From Kiritimatiellia bacterium (GTDB lineage: Bacteria > Verrucomicrobiota > Kiritimatiellia > UBA8416 > YA12-FULL-48-11), in NCBI GenBank assembly GCA_028716365.1, contig JAQUPZ010000004.1, positions 62,001 to 126,000 on the forward strand: a stretch of 64,000 nt of DNA, given 5' to 3'. This document shows, in pieces, positions 51,912-60,460 of this stretch; position 1 is the stretch's first letter, and each line of letters begins with the position of its first letter. A program made the translations under genes and the position numbers. Below the pieces are notes generated by a model. That model saw nothing but the letters and a program-made list of their open reading frames with translations, was not told where the DNA came from and searched no databases.

Positions 51912-52028
51912 AAAAATGATTTTATCCGGTATTGTTTTGTACGCAAAGAGTTATTGATAGGTGGCGGCCTATCATGTAACGTGTGGACTCATTTTTCATT
52001 TATCCAAGGTAAAACAGTAAAGTTTGTT

Positions 52029-55000
52029 ATGTATAAGCCAGTTTCAAACAAAATTGATTTTGCAGCGATGGAGAAAGATATCCTCACGCTATGGGCGAAA
52101 GAAGATACCTTCCAAAAGTCCATGACTGAGAGGAAGTCGGCATCGGAATTCGTATTCTACGATGGGCCACCATTTGCCACGGGACTTCCTCATTACGGCC
52201 ACCTCCTTGCAGGCACAATCAAGGACATTGTACCTCGTTACCAGACCATGCGTGGACACTACGTTGACCGCCGATTCGGGTGGGATTGTCACGGCTTACC
52301 GGTTGAATACGAGGTTGAACAGGACCTTGAAATCAGCGGAAAGACCGAGATTGAAAAGATGGGCGTCGACAAGTTCAATGAGGCCTGTCGCAGTATAGTC
52401 CTAAGGTATACGCGGGAATGGCGCGAGATTGTTACCCGGATGGGGCGCTGGGTCGATTTTGACCGTGATTACAAGACAATGGAACCCACTTACATGGAAT
52501 CAATATGGTGGGTCTTCAAGGCACTCTGGGAAAAGGGCCTCATATACGAAGGATCAAAAATTCTGCCGTATTGCCCGCGCTGCTCAACACCACTGTCGAA
52601 CTTTGAAACGAACCAGGGTTACAGGGATGTCGCCGACCCAGCAATAACGATCAGGTTCAAGCTCGATAATGAACCGAACGCATATATCCTGGCATGGACG
52701 ACAACCCCATGGACGCTTCCATCCAACATGGCTCTTGCGGTAGGCAAAGACATAACGTATGTCAGGGTTAAAGAGAAAGATGCCGTATATTACCTCGCCA
52801 AGGCACGATTCGCCGAATACTACAAGAAGCCTGAACAGTATGAATCAGTCACGGAACTGAAAGGCTCTGAACTCTTAAGGCTGACCTACGAGCCGCTCTT
52901 CCCATATTTCGCTGACAAAAAGGCAGAAGGCGCTTTCCGGGTTGTGAATGCCGATTTTGTTTCGACCGAGGATGGCACAGGCGTGGTACACATTGCCCCG
53001 GGTTTCGGTGAAGATGATTATCGTCTCGGACTTGCCGAGCAAATACCCGTGGTCTGCCCGGTGGACGAGGAAGGACGCTTCACAGCGGTAATCAAAGATT
53101 ACGCTGGTCAGGATGTCAAAAAGGCCGATCATCCGATACTGGCGAGACTCAAAGAAGAAAAGAAACTTGTTCATCGTTCGCAGATCCTGCACAGCTATCC
53201 TCACTGCTGGCGGTGTGATACGCCGTTGATTTACAGGGCTATTTCCACGTGGTTTGTAAAGGTTGAACAGATCAAGGACAGGCTGATTGAAGCCAACAAG
53301 AAGGTACACTGGGTCCCTGAACACCTGCGCGACGGACGTTTCGGGAAATGGTTGGAAGGTGCAAGGGACTGGGCAATCTCGCGTAACAGGTACTGGGGTA
53401 CCCCTTTGCCGATTTGGCGCAGTAAAGACGGAGATGAAATGGTTTGTGTCGGATCGATCGAAGAGCTCGAACAGTTATCAGGGCAAAAGATCAGCGATTT
53501 GCACAAGCATAATGTGGATAAGCTTGAAATTCCTTCAAGAAACGGTAAAGGGACTTTAAAAAGAATTCCAGAAGTACTGGATTGCTGGTTCGAGAGCGGT
53601 GCAATGCCTTATGCTCAGGCACATTATCCCTTTGAGAACAAGGAACATTTCGAAAGTCATTTCCCCGCTGATTTCATCGCTGAGGGTTTGGATCAGACGA
53701 GGGGTTGGTTCTATACTTTGATGGTTTTATCCGTTGCTCTGTTTGACAAGCCGGCATTTAAGAATGTCATTGTCAATGGACTTGTACTTGCAAAAGACGG
53801 CAAAAAAATGAGCAAACGACTTAAAAATTATCCTGACCCTGTTCATGTTATTAACAGTTACGGAGCTGATGCTCTCCGGCTTTATATGGTTAATTCGCCT
53901 GTCGTGAGGACAGAGGACCTCTGTTTTTCGGAAGATGGCGTAAAACATGTGCTTCGTGATGTTCTTATTCCTCTATGGAACGCTTACAGTTTTTTTGTGA
54001 CGTATGCAAATATTGACGGTTGGCATGGAGATGGAACATCAGGTTGTTCAAGCAATAACGTATTGGACAGGTGGATCAGGAGTTCTCTTGAAAGCCTTGC
54101 TGTCAAGGTGACAACGGCAATGGATAATTACGATTTACAGAATGCCGCCCGTCCGTTTGTCGGGTTTATCGATGACCTTACTAACTGGTACATCAGAAGA
54201 AGTCGCCGAAGGTTCTGGAAATCTCAGGATGATGACGACAAGGAACAGGCATACCGGACTTTAAGTTACGTGCTGATCCAATTATCCCGGATAGCAGCGC
54301 CATTTATTCCGTTCATGAGTGAAAGTATATACCAGAATCTCAGGTCAAAAGGTATGCCTGAGTCAGTCCACCTTTGCGGATTCCCGGTTCCGGACGGCAG
54401 TAACCGTGACGAAGAGCTGGAGGAACAAATGGCCGAGGTTATGACAGTTGTAAAGCTTGGCCGATTGCTTCGTGCGGAGAAAGATTTAAAGATTCGTCAG
54501 CCTCTGGCATCTATGCATGTTGTTTCGAGGAATCCCGAAATACTCAGGCGTATAGAGACTCGCATGGATATCATTATTGATGAACTTAATGTCCGAAAAC
54601 TGGAGTTTGGGGTACATGAAACCGAACTGGCAGATTTGAAGGCTAAACCTGATTTCAAAAGAATGGGACCACGACTTGGTCCGCTTGTAAAGGCTGCAGC
54701 AGGTGTAATCGCTAAAATGGACGGTAAAACGATCGAAAATATTTTATCAGGTGCGAAGATTTCACTGAGTGTCAATGGACAAAATGTAGAGGTTGACTCT
54801 AATGACATCATTGTTGAACGTATACCTCGAAAAGGGCTGGTGGTTGCTTCCGAAGGACCAGTAATTGTTGCTTTAGAAACCGAACTGAGCTCTGACCTTA
54901 TTCAGGAAGGTCTGGCCAGAGAATTTGTCAATAAAATCCAGAATATGCGCAAAACAGCCGATTTTGAAGTTACGCAAAGAATAAAGATCAACTTCACTTC

Positions 55001-55163
55001 AGACGCTGAAATCAAAGAAGCAGTAATGAAGTTCATAGATTACCTTAAGACCGAAACACTTTGTCTCGATTTGAATTTTGTACAATCCAAACCAGCCGGT
55101 GCCAATGACTGGGATATCAACGGGCATTCCTGTGCGATCGAAGTTATACCGGTCAAGAAATAG
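52029..55163 (+). CDS. ileS: Isoleucyl-tRNA synthetase (long, IleS2-like type)
   Basis: A 1044-residue class I synthetase from ATG 52029; the track TTG start adds 25 residues unlike the family. PFATGLPHYGHLLAGTIKD contains the HIGH motif as HYGH. FGWDCHGLPVE follows. The editing domain spans about residues 190-400. DGKKMSKRLKNYP is the KMSKS motif. The C-terminal anticodon-binding and extra domain is long (about 250 residues). The length and motif spellings match the eukaryote-like IleS2 group, known for lower mupirocin sensitivity; that property here is an inference. No T-box is visible in the 117-base leader. Its 3' end overlaps deoB by 11 bases. Confidence 0.95.
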   Translation: MYKPVSNKIDFAAMEKDILTLWAKEDTFQKSMTERKSASEFVFYDGPPFATGLPHYGHLLAGTIKDIVPRYQTMRGHYVDRRFGWDCHGLPVEYEVEQDLEISGKTEIEKMGVDKFNEACRSIVLRYTREWREIVTRMGRWVDFDRDYKTMEPTYMESIWWVFKALWEKGLIYEGSKILPYCPRCSTPLSNFETNQGYRDVADPAITIRFKLDNEPNAYILAWTTTPWTLPSNMALAVGKDITYVRVKEKDAVYYLAKARFAEYYKKPEQYESVTELKGSELLRLTYEPLFPYFADKKAEGAFRVVNADFVSTEDGTGVVHIAPGFGEDDYRLGLAEQIPVVCPVDEEGRFTAVIKDYAGQDVKKADHPILARLKEEKKLVHRSQILHSYPHCWRCDTPLIYRAISTWFVKVEQIKDRLIEANKKVHWVPEHLRDGRFGKWLEGARDWAISRNRYWGTPLPIWRSKDGDEMVCVGSIEELEQLSGQKISDLHKHNVDKLEIPSRNGKGTLKRIPEVLDCWFESGAMPYAQAHYPFENKEHFESHFPADFIAEGLDQTRGWFYTLMVLSVALFDKPAFKNVIVNGLVLAKDGKKMSKRLKNYPDPVHVINSYGADALRLYMVNSPVVRTEDLCFSEDGVKHVLRDVLIPLWNAYSFFVTYANIDGWHGDGTSGCSSNNVLDRWIRSSLESLAVKVTTAMDNYDLQNAARPFVGFIDDLTNWYIRRSRRRFWKSQDDDDKEQAYRTLSYVLIQLSRIAAPFIPFMSESIYQNLRSKGMPESVHLCGFPVPDGSNRDEELEEQMAEVMTVVKLGRLLRAEKDLKIRQPLASMHVVSRNPEILRRIETRMDIIIDELNVRKLEFGVHETELADLKAKPDFKRMGPRLGPLVKAAAGVIAKMDGKTIENILSGAKISLSVNGQNVEVDSNDIIVERIPRKGLVVASEGPVIVALETELSSDLIQEGLAREFVNKIQNMRKTADFEVTQRIKINFTSDAEIKEAVMKFIDYLKTETLCLDLNFVQSKPAGANDWDINGHSCAIEVIPVKK

Positions 55164-56343
55164 AATTATTCCCCAAGAATGACTGACCATACGGCAAAGG
55201 TGCTGTCGCAAAAAAAGAAGCTACTGACTGGGCAATATCATAAAATCCTTTGCGAATACCCAGACTTCGGCCTGTAACTAACGGTTGGAAGGAAAGCAGT
55301 GGGACAAATTCACGTGTATGGTCGGAACCTTTATATGTTGGATCATTTCCATGATCAGCAGTGATTATAAGAAGATCGCCATTTTTCAATTTCGGCAGGA
55401 GTTGTTCCATAAAACGATCTGTATCTGCAAGCGCCACAGCATAACCTGTAACATCACGGCGATGGCCATAGAGCATGTCGAAGTCAATCAGATTAGCGAA
55501 GACCAGTCCATCTCCATGTTCTGAGGCAATCGCAAGCAGAGTTTTCTGCGCATCCCGATTATTTTCCATGTGGATACTTTTTGATAATGGGGCACCTGTA
55601 AAAATGTCGTCCAGTTTCCCCACAGTTATTGCAGGGATACCAGCGTCGTATAACCGGTGGAAAATCGTATTATCAGGCATGCGACATGAAAAATCACGAC
55701 GGTTTTCGGTACGTTTAAAAGCGCCGGGTTTACCGAGATATGGCCGGGCTATAACACGTCCCACTTTATAAGGATTACAAAGTTCGCGTGCGATTGCACA
55801 GGCACTATACAGCTCTTTTAACGGAATAATCTCTTCATGTGCGGCAATTTGAAATACTGAATCGGCACTGGTATACACAATCCATGAACCTTCTTTCATC
55901 TGTCTTTCACCGAGTTCATCGATTATCGCTATACCACTGGCAGCCTTATTCCCAAGTATTTTCCTACCGGTGCGCAACTCGAATTCATGAACAAGTTCTT
56001 CAGGAAATGATGGTGGATCAGACTTAAAAATATGAAATCCTGCCTTTAATTCGATGCCAGCCATTTCCCAGTGACCAGTTGTAGTATCTTTGCCTCTAGA
56101 CACCTCCTGCATGGCACCGTAACTGGCTATAGGAGCGGAGCAGGGGGCCAGCCCTTCGATGGCAATACCCCTTGTTATGGCAGGTATGTTCCCCATGCCC
56201 ATTTTCTGCAGGACCGGCAGGCTAAGCCCGCCGACCGCCTGGGCTATATGAGCGAGAGTACTGGCGCCTGAATCACCATAATCAGCGGCATCTGGAGCTT
56301 CGCCTATTCCAACAGAATCAAGAACAATGATAAAACACTTCAT
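55153..56343 (-). CDS. deoB: Phosphopentomutase
   Basis: A 396-residue alkaline-phosphatase-fold mutase from ATG 56343; the track start is in a non-conserved upstream extension. KCFIIVLDSVGIGEAPDA holds the first metal aspartate. SRGKDTTTGHWEMAG holds the catalytic threonine. The late metal sites are LIDFDMLYGHRRDVTGY and LLIITADHGNDPTYKGSDHTRE. Reaction: ribose or deoxyribose 1-phosphate to 5-phosphate, in nucleoside salvage. It has no clear ribosome site. It overlaps ileS tail-to-tail by 11 bases. Confidence 0.95.
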   Translation of the reverse strand: MKCFIIVLDSVGIGEAPDAADYGDSGASTLAHIAQAVGGLSLPVLQKMGMGNIPAITRGIAIEGLAPCSAPIASYGAMQEVSRGKDTTTGHWEMAGIELKAGFHIFKSDPPSFPEELVHEFELRTGRKILGNKAASGIAIIDELGERQMKEGSWIVYTSADSVFQIAAHEEIIPLKELYSACAIARELCNPYKVGRVIARPYLGKPGAFKRTENRRDFSCRMPDNTIFHRLYDAGIPAITVGKLDDIFTGAPLSKSIHMENNRDAQKTLLAIASEHGDGLVFANLIDFDMLYGHRRDVTGYAVALADTDRFMEQLLPKLKNGDLLIITADHGNDPTYKGSDHTREFVPLLSFQPLVTGRSLGIRKGFYDIAQSVASFFATAPLPYGQSFLGNNSIS

Positions 56344-56442
56344 ATAGTGAAGAATAATGAGATTATTCACATAAAGCGAAAAGAAAGTGGACAGAAGAAT
56401 ACAAGATAGTAAGAATACATGGTTATGGGATGAGGGAAGATT

Positions 56443-57438
56443 ATGAGTACAGCAAAATTCTGGCATAAACTTGAAAATGGTCGGATTGAATGTGATTTAT
56501 GTCCTCATAACTGCAGGCTTTCGGATGGCAAGACAGGTTTATGCAAGGTACGAAGTGTTCGTGATGGGGAAATGAACGCTGATGGATATGGTTTCGTATC
56601 TTCAGTTGGGGTAGACCCTATTGAAAAAAAACCACTTTATCATTTTTATCCAGGTGCCGCGATTTTCAGCTTTGGCGGATGGGGATGTAACTTTGCCTGT
56701 GATTTCTGTCAAAACTGGACTATTTCCCAGGAGGTTGACTTTAGATCGAGAAAATATACTGCGGCGCAGATTGTAGAAAAGGCTCAGGGGTCCGGGTCAA
56801 TGGGAATTGCCTATACATATAATGAGCCAATAATCAATTTTGAATTTGTGGAGGATTGTGCAAAGCTTGCAAAATCCAAAGGCTTATCCAATGTACTTGT
56901 AACTAATGGTTATATTGAACCAGAACCAGCGGCAGAGTTGTTGCCGCTGATTGATGCTCTTAACATAGATATCAAAAGCATTGATGAAGAATTTTATAAA
57001 AGAAAGTGTCACGGCTCTGTTGGCCCTGTTATGGCATTTGCAATACAGGCAGTAAAATCCGGTTGCCATGTCGAGATAACCAACCTACTTATTCCGACAC
57101 TTAACGATGATGAAAAGCTGATCACAAAACTTGCATGCTGGATAAAAGATAACCTTGGGGAAAATGTACCATTACACCTCAGTGCCTATCACCCGCAATA
57201 TAAACTCAGTATTCCCGTGACACCTTTGGAGCTTCTAGAGCATGCATATGAATTATGCCGTGCTCAATTAATGTACGTTTATCTTGGAAATGTATGGTCT
57301 GATACCGGCTGTAACACTTTATGCCCAAAGTGTAAAAATATACTCATTTCGCGACATGGATACGACACAAAGATCACAGGCATTGAGAAGGGTACATGCA
57401 GGAAATGCAACCGTAAAGCTGATATCATTGGCCTGTAG
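56443..57438 (+). CDS. amrS: AmmeMemoRadiSam-system radical SAM enzyme (AmrS)
   Basis: A 331-residue radical SAM protein. The [4Fe-4S] motif is CNFACDFCQNW (CxxxCxxC). The start has CDLCPHNCRLSDGKTGLC, a second cysteine cluster of the PflA-like AmrS group. AIFSFGGWG and YTYNEPIINFEF are family-typical. A C-terminal zinc-like CPKC and CRKC pair lies near residues 295-325. The partner proteins AMMECR1 and Memo are not in this window. GAGGGAAGATT precedes ATG. The exact reaction is unknown. Confidence 0.9.
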   Translation: MSTAKFWHKLENGRIECDLCPHNCRLSDGKTGLCKVRSVRDGEMNADGYGFVSSVGVDPIEKKPLYHFYPGAAIFSFGGWGCNFACDFCQNWTISQEVDFRSRKYTAAQIVEKAQGSGSMGIAYTYNEPIINFEFVEDCAKLAKSKGLSNVLVTNGYIEPEPAAELLPLIDALNIDIKSIDEEFYKRKCHGSVGPVMAFAIQAVKSGCHVEITNLLIPTLNDDEKLITKLACWIKDNLGENVPLHLSAYHPQYKLSIPVTPLELLEHAYELCRAQLMYVYLGNVWSDTGCNTLCPKCKNILISRHGYDTKITGIEKGTCRKCNRKADIIGL

Positions 57439-59104
57439 TTTTAGGCTCATTTGACGGTTCGGAATCTTCTGAAGTCGTCGCAGACACCTTACGATCCATA
57501 AATCCCGCCTTTGACAGCAGGTACTCTTTCCAATCTTCGTAGAGAGCTGTCACCAGGGAACGGTCTATCGCGCCGATCATTTCCGGCCTTAACATTTCTG
57601 CCGATCCTGCGACCCCGGGCTTTTTATCTGCTACATATACTATGATCATTCCATCATCTATTTCCAAGGGCTCTGTTATGTCCCCTTTTGTCATAGACAT
57701 GATTTTCGGAAGTATTACGTCAAAATATTCGAAAGGACTGGAGGCAGCTTCATAAGCAGAAAATGTCATGTTGGTACTGACAGAAGCATTGTAATTTTTG
57801 AGGGCTTTATCAAATGTTTGACCGCTCTTTAATGTTTTTGCGGCTGAATCTCTAATCTCCGTACATTTCTTAATAAAAGCCTCATGTTCAGATTCTTTCT
57901 TTACCATGGAAATGGCCTGATTAACGACATTACTGAAGTCTGGTAGATGAGATTTCTGCCTCTCCCTAGATGCGAGCACATACACCGTATCTTCTCCGGC
58001 TATCGGATCACTGAAGTATTTTTCCGGATCTGATGGGTCAAGATCGAAAGCAGCTATATTGAAATCATTGTTGACTTTTAAACCGGGGACATCCTGCTTT
58101 ATGGAAAAGAATTTGGACGTGGAAATGATGAATCCTTTTTTACTGGCAGCTTCATCAAAGGATGGCGCCTTACCTTTTTGGTCTGGAATTAGCATGGTAA
58201 CGAACCGGGCGGCAACATCTTTTGCCTCAGTAAGTGCCTTTTCATTTTTTAACGATGTAAATATTTCCTTTTTCACTTTTTCGAATGGCGTGGCGGTAGG
58301 GTTATTTGTGTCAGAAGAAGTGTATTTTTCAATATTATTGGTATAATAGGAGGCAACTTCGGCATCTGTCACCTGTATTTTCGAGAGAAAATTAGATACC
58401 GGGAAACTGACAAATTTAACACTTACCTTTTCCGGAACACGGAACTTTTCGATGTTTTTATCGAAATATTTCCTCGCATCGTCGCTGGTAACCGTAACGA
58501 CTGGAGTATTCTTGTCCTTTTTAAACGTTGCGTATTGGATTGAGAATATATCGGTAACACGAGTTAGTCTCTGGTTCAGTTCCAATGGTGATGTCCAAAC
58601 ACAAGATTCGAGAATATTGCCGATCTTCTGCAGAATAATTTCCTCGCGTAAAAATTCCTCGAAGGTCTCTACTGGTACCTGCATCTGTGATTCAATTACC
58701 GTCTTATATCGTTCCTTGCTGAATGTACCGTTTACCTGAAAGCTGGGATCGCGCCCAATTGTAGTTGTGAGATCATTGATTGAAGCTGATACTCCAAGTG
58801 TTTCGGCGGTTTTCAGAGCAGCGAGACGTTTCCATCCCTCACGGCGGATTAATTTCATGTGTTCAGAAGACTGATTATGGTAATTTCGCAATCGCATTGT
58901 AAAAGACATTGCACGATCCAGTTCCCTCGCAGATATTTCCTTTCCGTAGAGCGTGCCGACAGCATCAGGTACTCGTTCCGTGCAACCACCACCGCTGCTC
59001 GAATAATCAGAATATGTCCAGACAAAACAAATACTTACGGTGATTGCAAAGAACCACCACAACGTTTTGTTGTGAATCATCTTATTGAATTTTGTGATAA
59101 GCAT
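57425..59104 (-). CDS. SurA/PpiD-like periplasmic chaperone (peptidyl-prolyl isomerase family)
   Basis: A 559-residue protein with AGGGAAAAG upstream. An N-terminal membrane anchor (TLWWFFAITVSICFVWTYS) is followed by a SurA-N-like helical chaperone region (GKEISARELDRAMSF, ALKTAETLGVSASINDL, FSKERYKTVIESQMQVP). The middle carries a parvulin-like region, but the classical catalytic strand is poorly conserved, so the isomerase activity may be lost. Likely role: folding of exported proteins at the inner membrane. It overlaps amrS by 14 bases at its 3' end. Confidence 0.85.
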   Translation of the reverse strand: MLITKFNKMIHNKTLWWFFAITVSICFVWTYSDYSSSGGGCTERVPDAVGTLYGKEISARELDRAMSFTMRLRNYHNQSSEHMKLIRREGWKRLAALKTAETLGVSASINDLTTTIGRDPSFQVNGTFSKERYKTVIESQMQVPVETFEEFLREEIILQKIGNILESCVWTSPLELNQRLTRVTDIFSIQYATFKKDKNTPVVTVTSDDARKYFDKNIEKFRVPEKVSVKFVSFPVSNFLSKIQVTDAEVASYYTNNIEKYTSSDTNNPTATPFEKVKKEIFTSLKNEKALTEAKDVAARFVTMLIPDQKGKAPSFDEAASKKGFIISTSKFFSIKQDVPGLKVNNDFNIAAFDLDPSDPEKYFSDPIAGEDTVYVLASRERQKSHLPDFSNVVNQAISMVKKESEHEAFIKKCTEIRDSAAKTLKSGQTFDKALKNYNASVSTNMTFSAYEAASSPFEYFDVILPKIMSMTKGDITEPLEIDDGMIIVYVADKKPGVAGSAEMLRPEMIGAIDRSLVTALYEDWKEYLLSKAGFMDRKVSATTSEDSEPSNEPKTTGQ

Positions 59105-59118
59105 TTTTTCTTTTCCCT

Positions 59119-59157
59119 AAAAAACATGCATCCCGAGTAAGCAACCGGGATGCATGT
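59119..59157 (-). terminator. Intrinsic terminator after the FecR-domain gene
   Basis: On the minus strand ACATGCATCCCG and CGGGATGCATGT form a perfect 12-pair stem with a 10-base loop, followed by six T residues (plus-strand A tract at 59119-59124). Confidence 0.88.
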
Positions 59158-59190
59158 CAGTCAGTCGTTTCCAACCATCAATACAACCTT

Positions 59191-60252
59191 TTACCGTTCT
59201 CCAACAGGGGTAGGTGTTGTTCTGTGTCGATGCCGGGTTGTTCCACCAATAATTGTAGTAGTTATAGTCGACGGTTGCGGTGGAATTCCGTTAATAAGTG
59301 TTAAAATATCTGACGGAGGCTTGGTAGTTGTTGTTGTAGTTGGCACAGTCGTAGTCGTAGTAGCAATAGGAACAATCTCACCTTCGGCAAGCTGCATACC
59401 TTTATCTTCTTTACCTTTACCTATGCCCTTACCTTTACCTGCACCGGGCGGTGTTGTACCTGGAGCTCCTAGCGGCCGGCTATAAGCATAAGTGACATCT
59501 GTTTTGCCTTCAGGAGTAAGTATCAATGTATAGACAAGAATGTTGGCCCCGTTGGGCGAAATTTCACGATAGATTTTGACACTGTAGCCGAGTTTCAGTT
59601 CCGGAGAGACCTGCTCATTCTGAGAGTTTTTGAGATTGATATTGAATGCCCCTTTGATGTTCTTAATTCGTATAAAATCTTTTTCAGCTGCTTTTGAAAT
59701 AGAAACTGCATCATCCTTTTCGAGAAGGGGAATTTCAAAGTCAGCGCCTGTGATTTTTCCTTTACCTTCCTCCCATGCGAAGACCACCACCTTGAGATCG
59801 TTTTCAATTGTTGAATTGGCTGTAAATTTGCAGCCAATTGCACCACATATTGCTGCAGCTGTTTCGACATTCAGGCTGTTATTTTCATGGAATTTTTCTT
59901 CGAGTTCCACTCCAATACGTCCTTCATCCAACTTAATGGTTTTGGCTTTCTTGTCTTTTGCATTTTCAGTAACAGTAAGAACTGTGCTGGCGAGAACACG
60001 ACAAAGGTTACCCGAGGAAAATTCAATAATAGCAGAAGATTTTCTTCCTGTTTTTATTTTCGAACCATAAGGATAAGCCTGACCTTCGACGGCAGCCGCA
60101 AATTCCTTTGCATCCGGAGCCATTACAGCGCACTCACCCAAAATTTTTGTGAGTTTAAAGGCAAGTTCAAATGGTGCTGCCGATACAATACTGCCAGACA
60201 AAAAAACAGCCAGACCCAGTATACCTGCGATAGAACACTTCGTTCTTTTCAT
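59191..60252 (-). CDS. Secreted FecR-domain protein with threonine/proline-rich tail
   Basis: A 353-residue protein from ATG 60252, with GGGGGAA upstream; the track start is further out. A signal peptide (IAGILGLAVFLSGSIVSAAP) leads to a FecR-like beta domain (GSKIKTGRKSSAIIEFSSGNLCRVLASTVLTV, in parts). A second strand-rich domain follows. The last 80 residues are low complexity, with a GKGKGIGKGKE run, PTTTTTTKPP and TTRHRHRT. Known: such FecR proteins are often encoded beside CHASE2 cyclases, as here, and may bind cell-envelope glycans. They diverge by about 200 bases. Confidence 0.82.
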   Translation of the reverse strand: MKRTKCSIAGILGLAVFLSGSIVSAAPFELAFKLTKILGECAVMAPDAKEFAAAVEGQAYPYGSKIKTGRKSSAIIEFSSGNLCRVLASTVLTVTENAKDKKAKTIKLDEGRIGVELEEKFHENNSLNVETAAAICGAIGCKFTANSTIENDLKVVVFAWEEGKGKITGADFEIPLLEKDDAVSISKAAEKDFIRIKNIKGAFNINLKNSQNEQVSPELKLGYSVKIYREISPNGANILVYTLILTPEGKTDVTYAYSRPLGAPGTTPPGAGKGKGIGKGKEDKGMQLAEGEIVPIATTTTTVPTTTTTTKPPSDILTLINGIPPQPSTITTTIIGGTTRHRHRTTPTPVGER

Positions 60253-60460
60253 GATTACAATTCCCCCGCCTATGTATTGCGTGAAAAAATCAAATCCCAT
60301 AACTAAGCTTTATATAATAATATTGTATGGTAGGTTGTTCAGTCAAGGCGGAAGTCTTTTTTTTTACCATTGAACACCCCGGGATGGGAGTGTATGAATC
60401 CGGTTGGTTTAAGGGTCGGTACGGTCGGAATTCAATACGATAAGAAGAATCTGGCAGGAA

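Noticed and set aside
51912-52028. T-box leader before ileS
   Set aside because: The gap is only 117 bases and lacks the conserved T-box sequence and a terminator hairpin.
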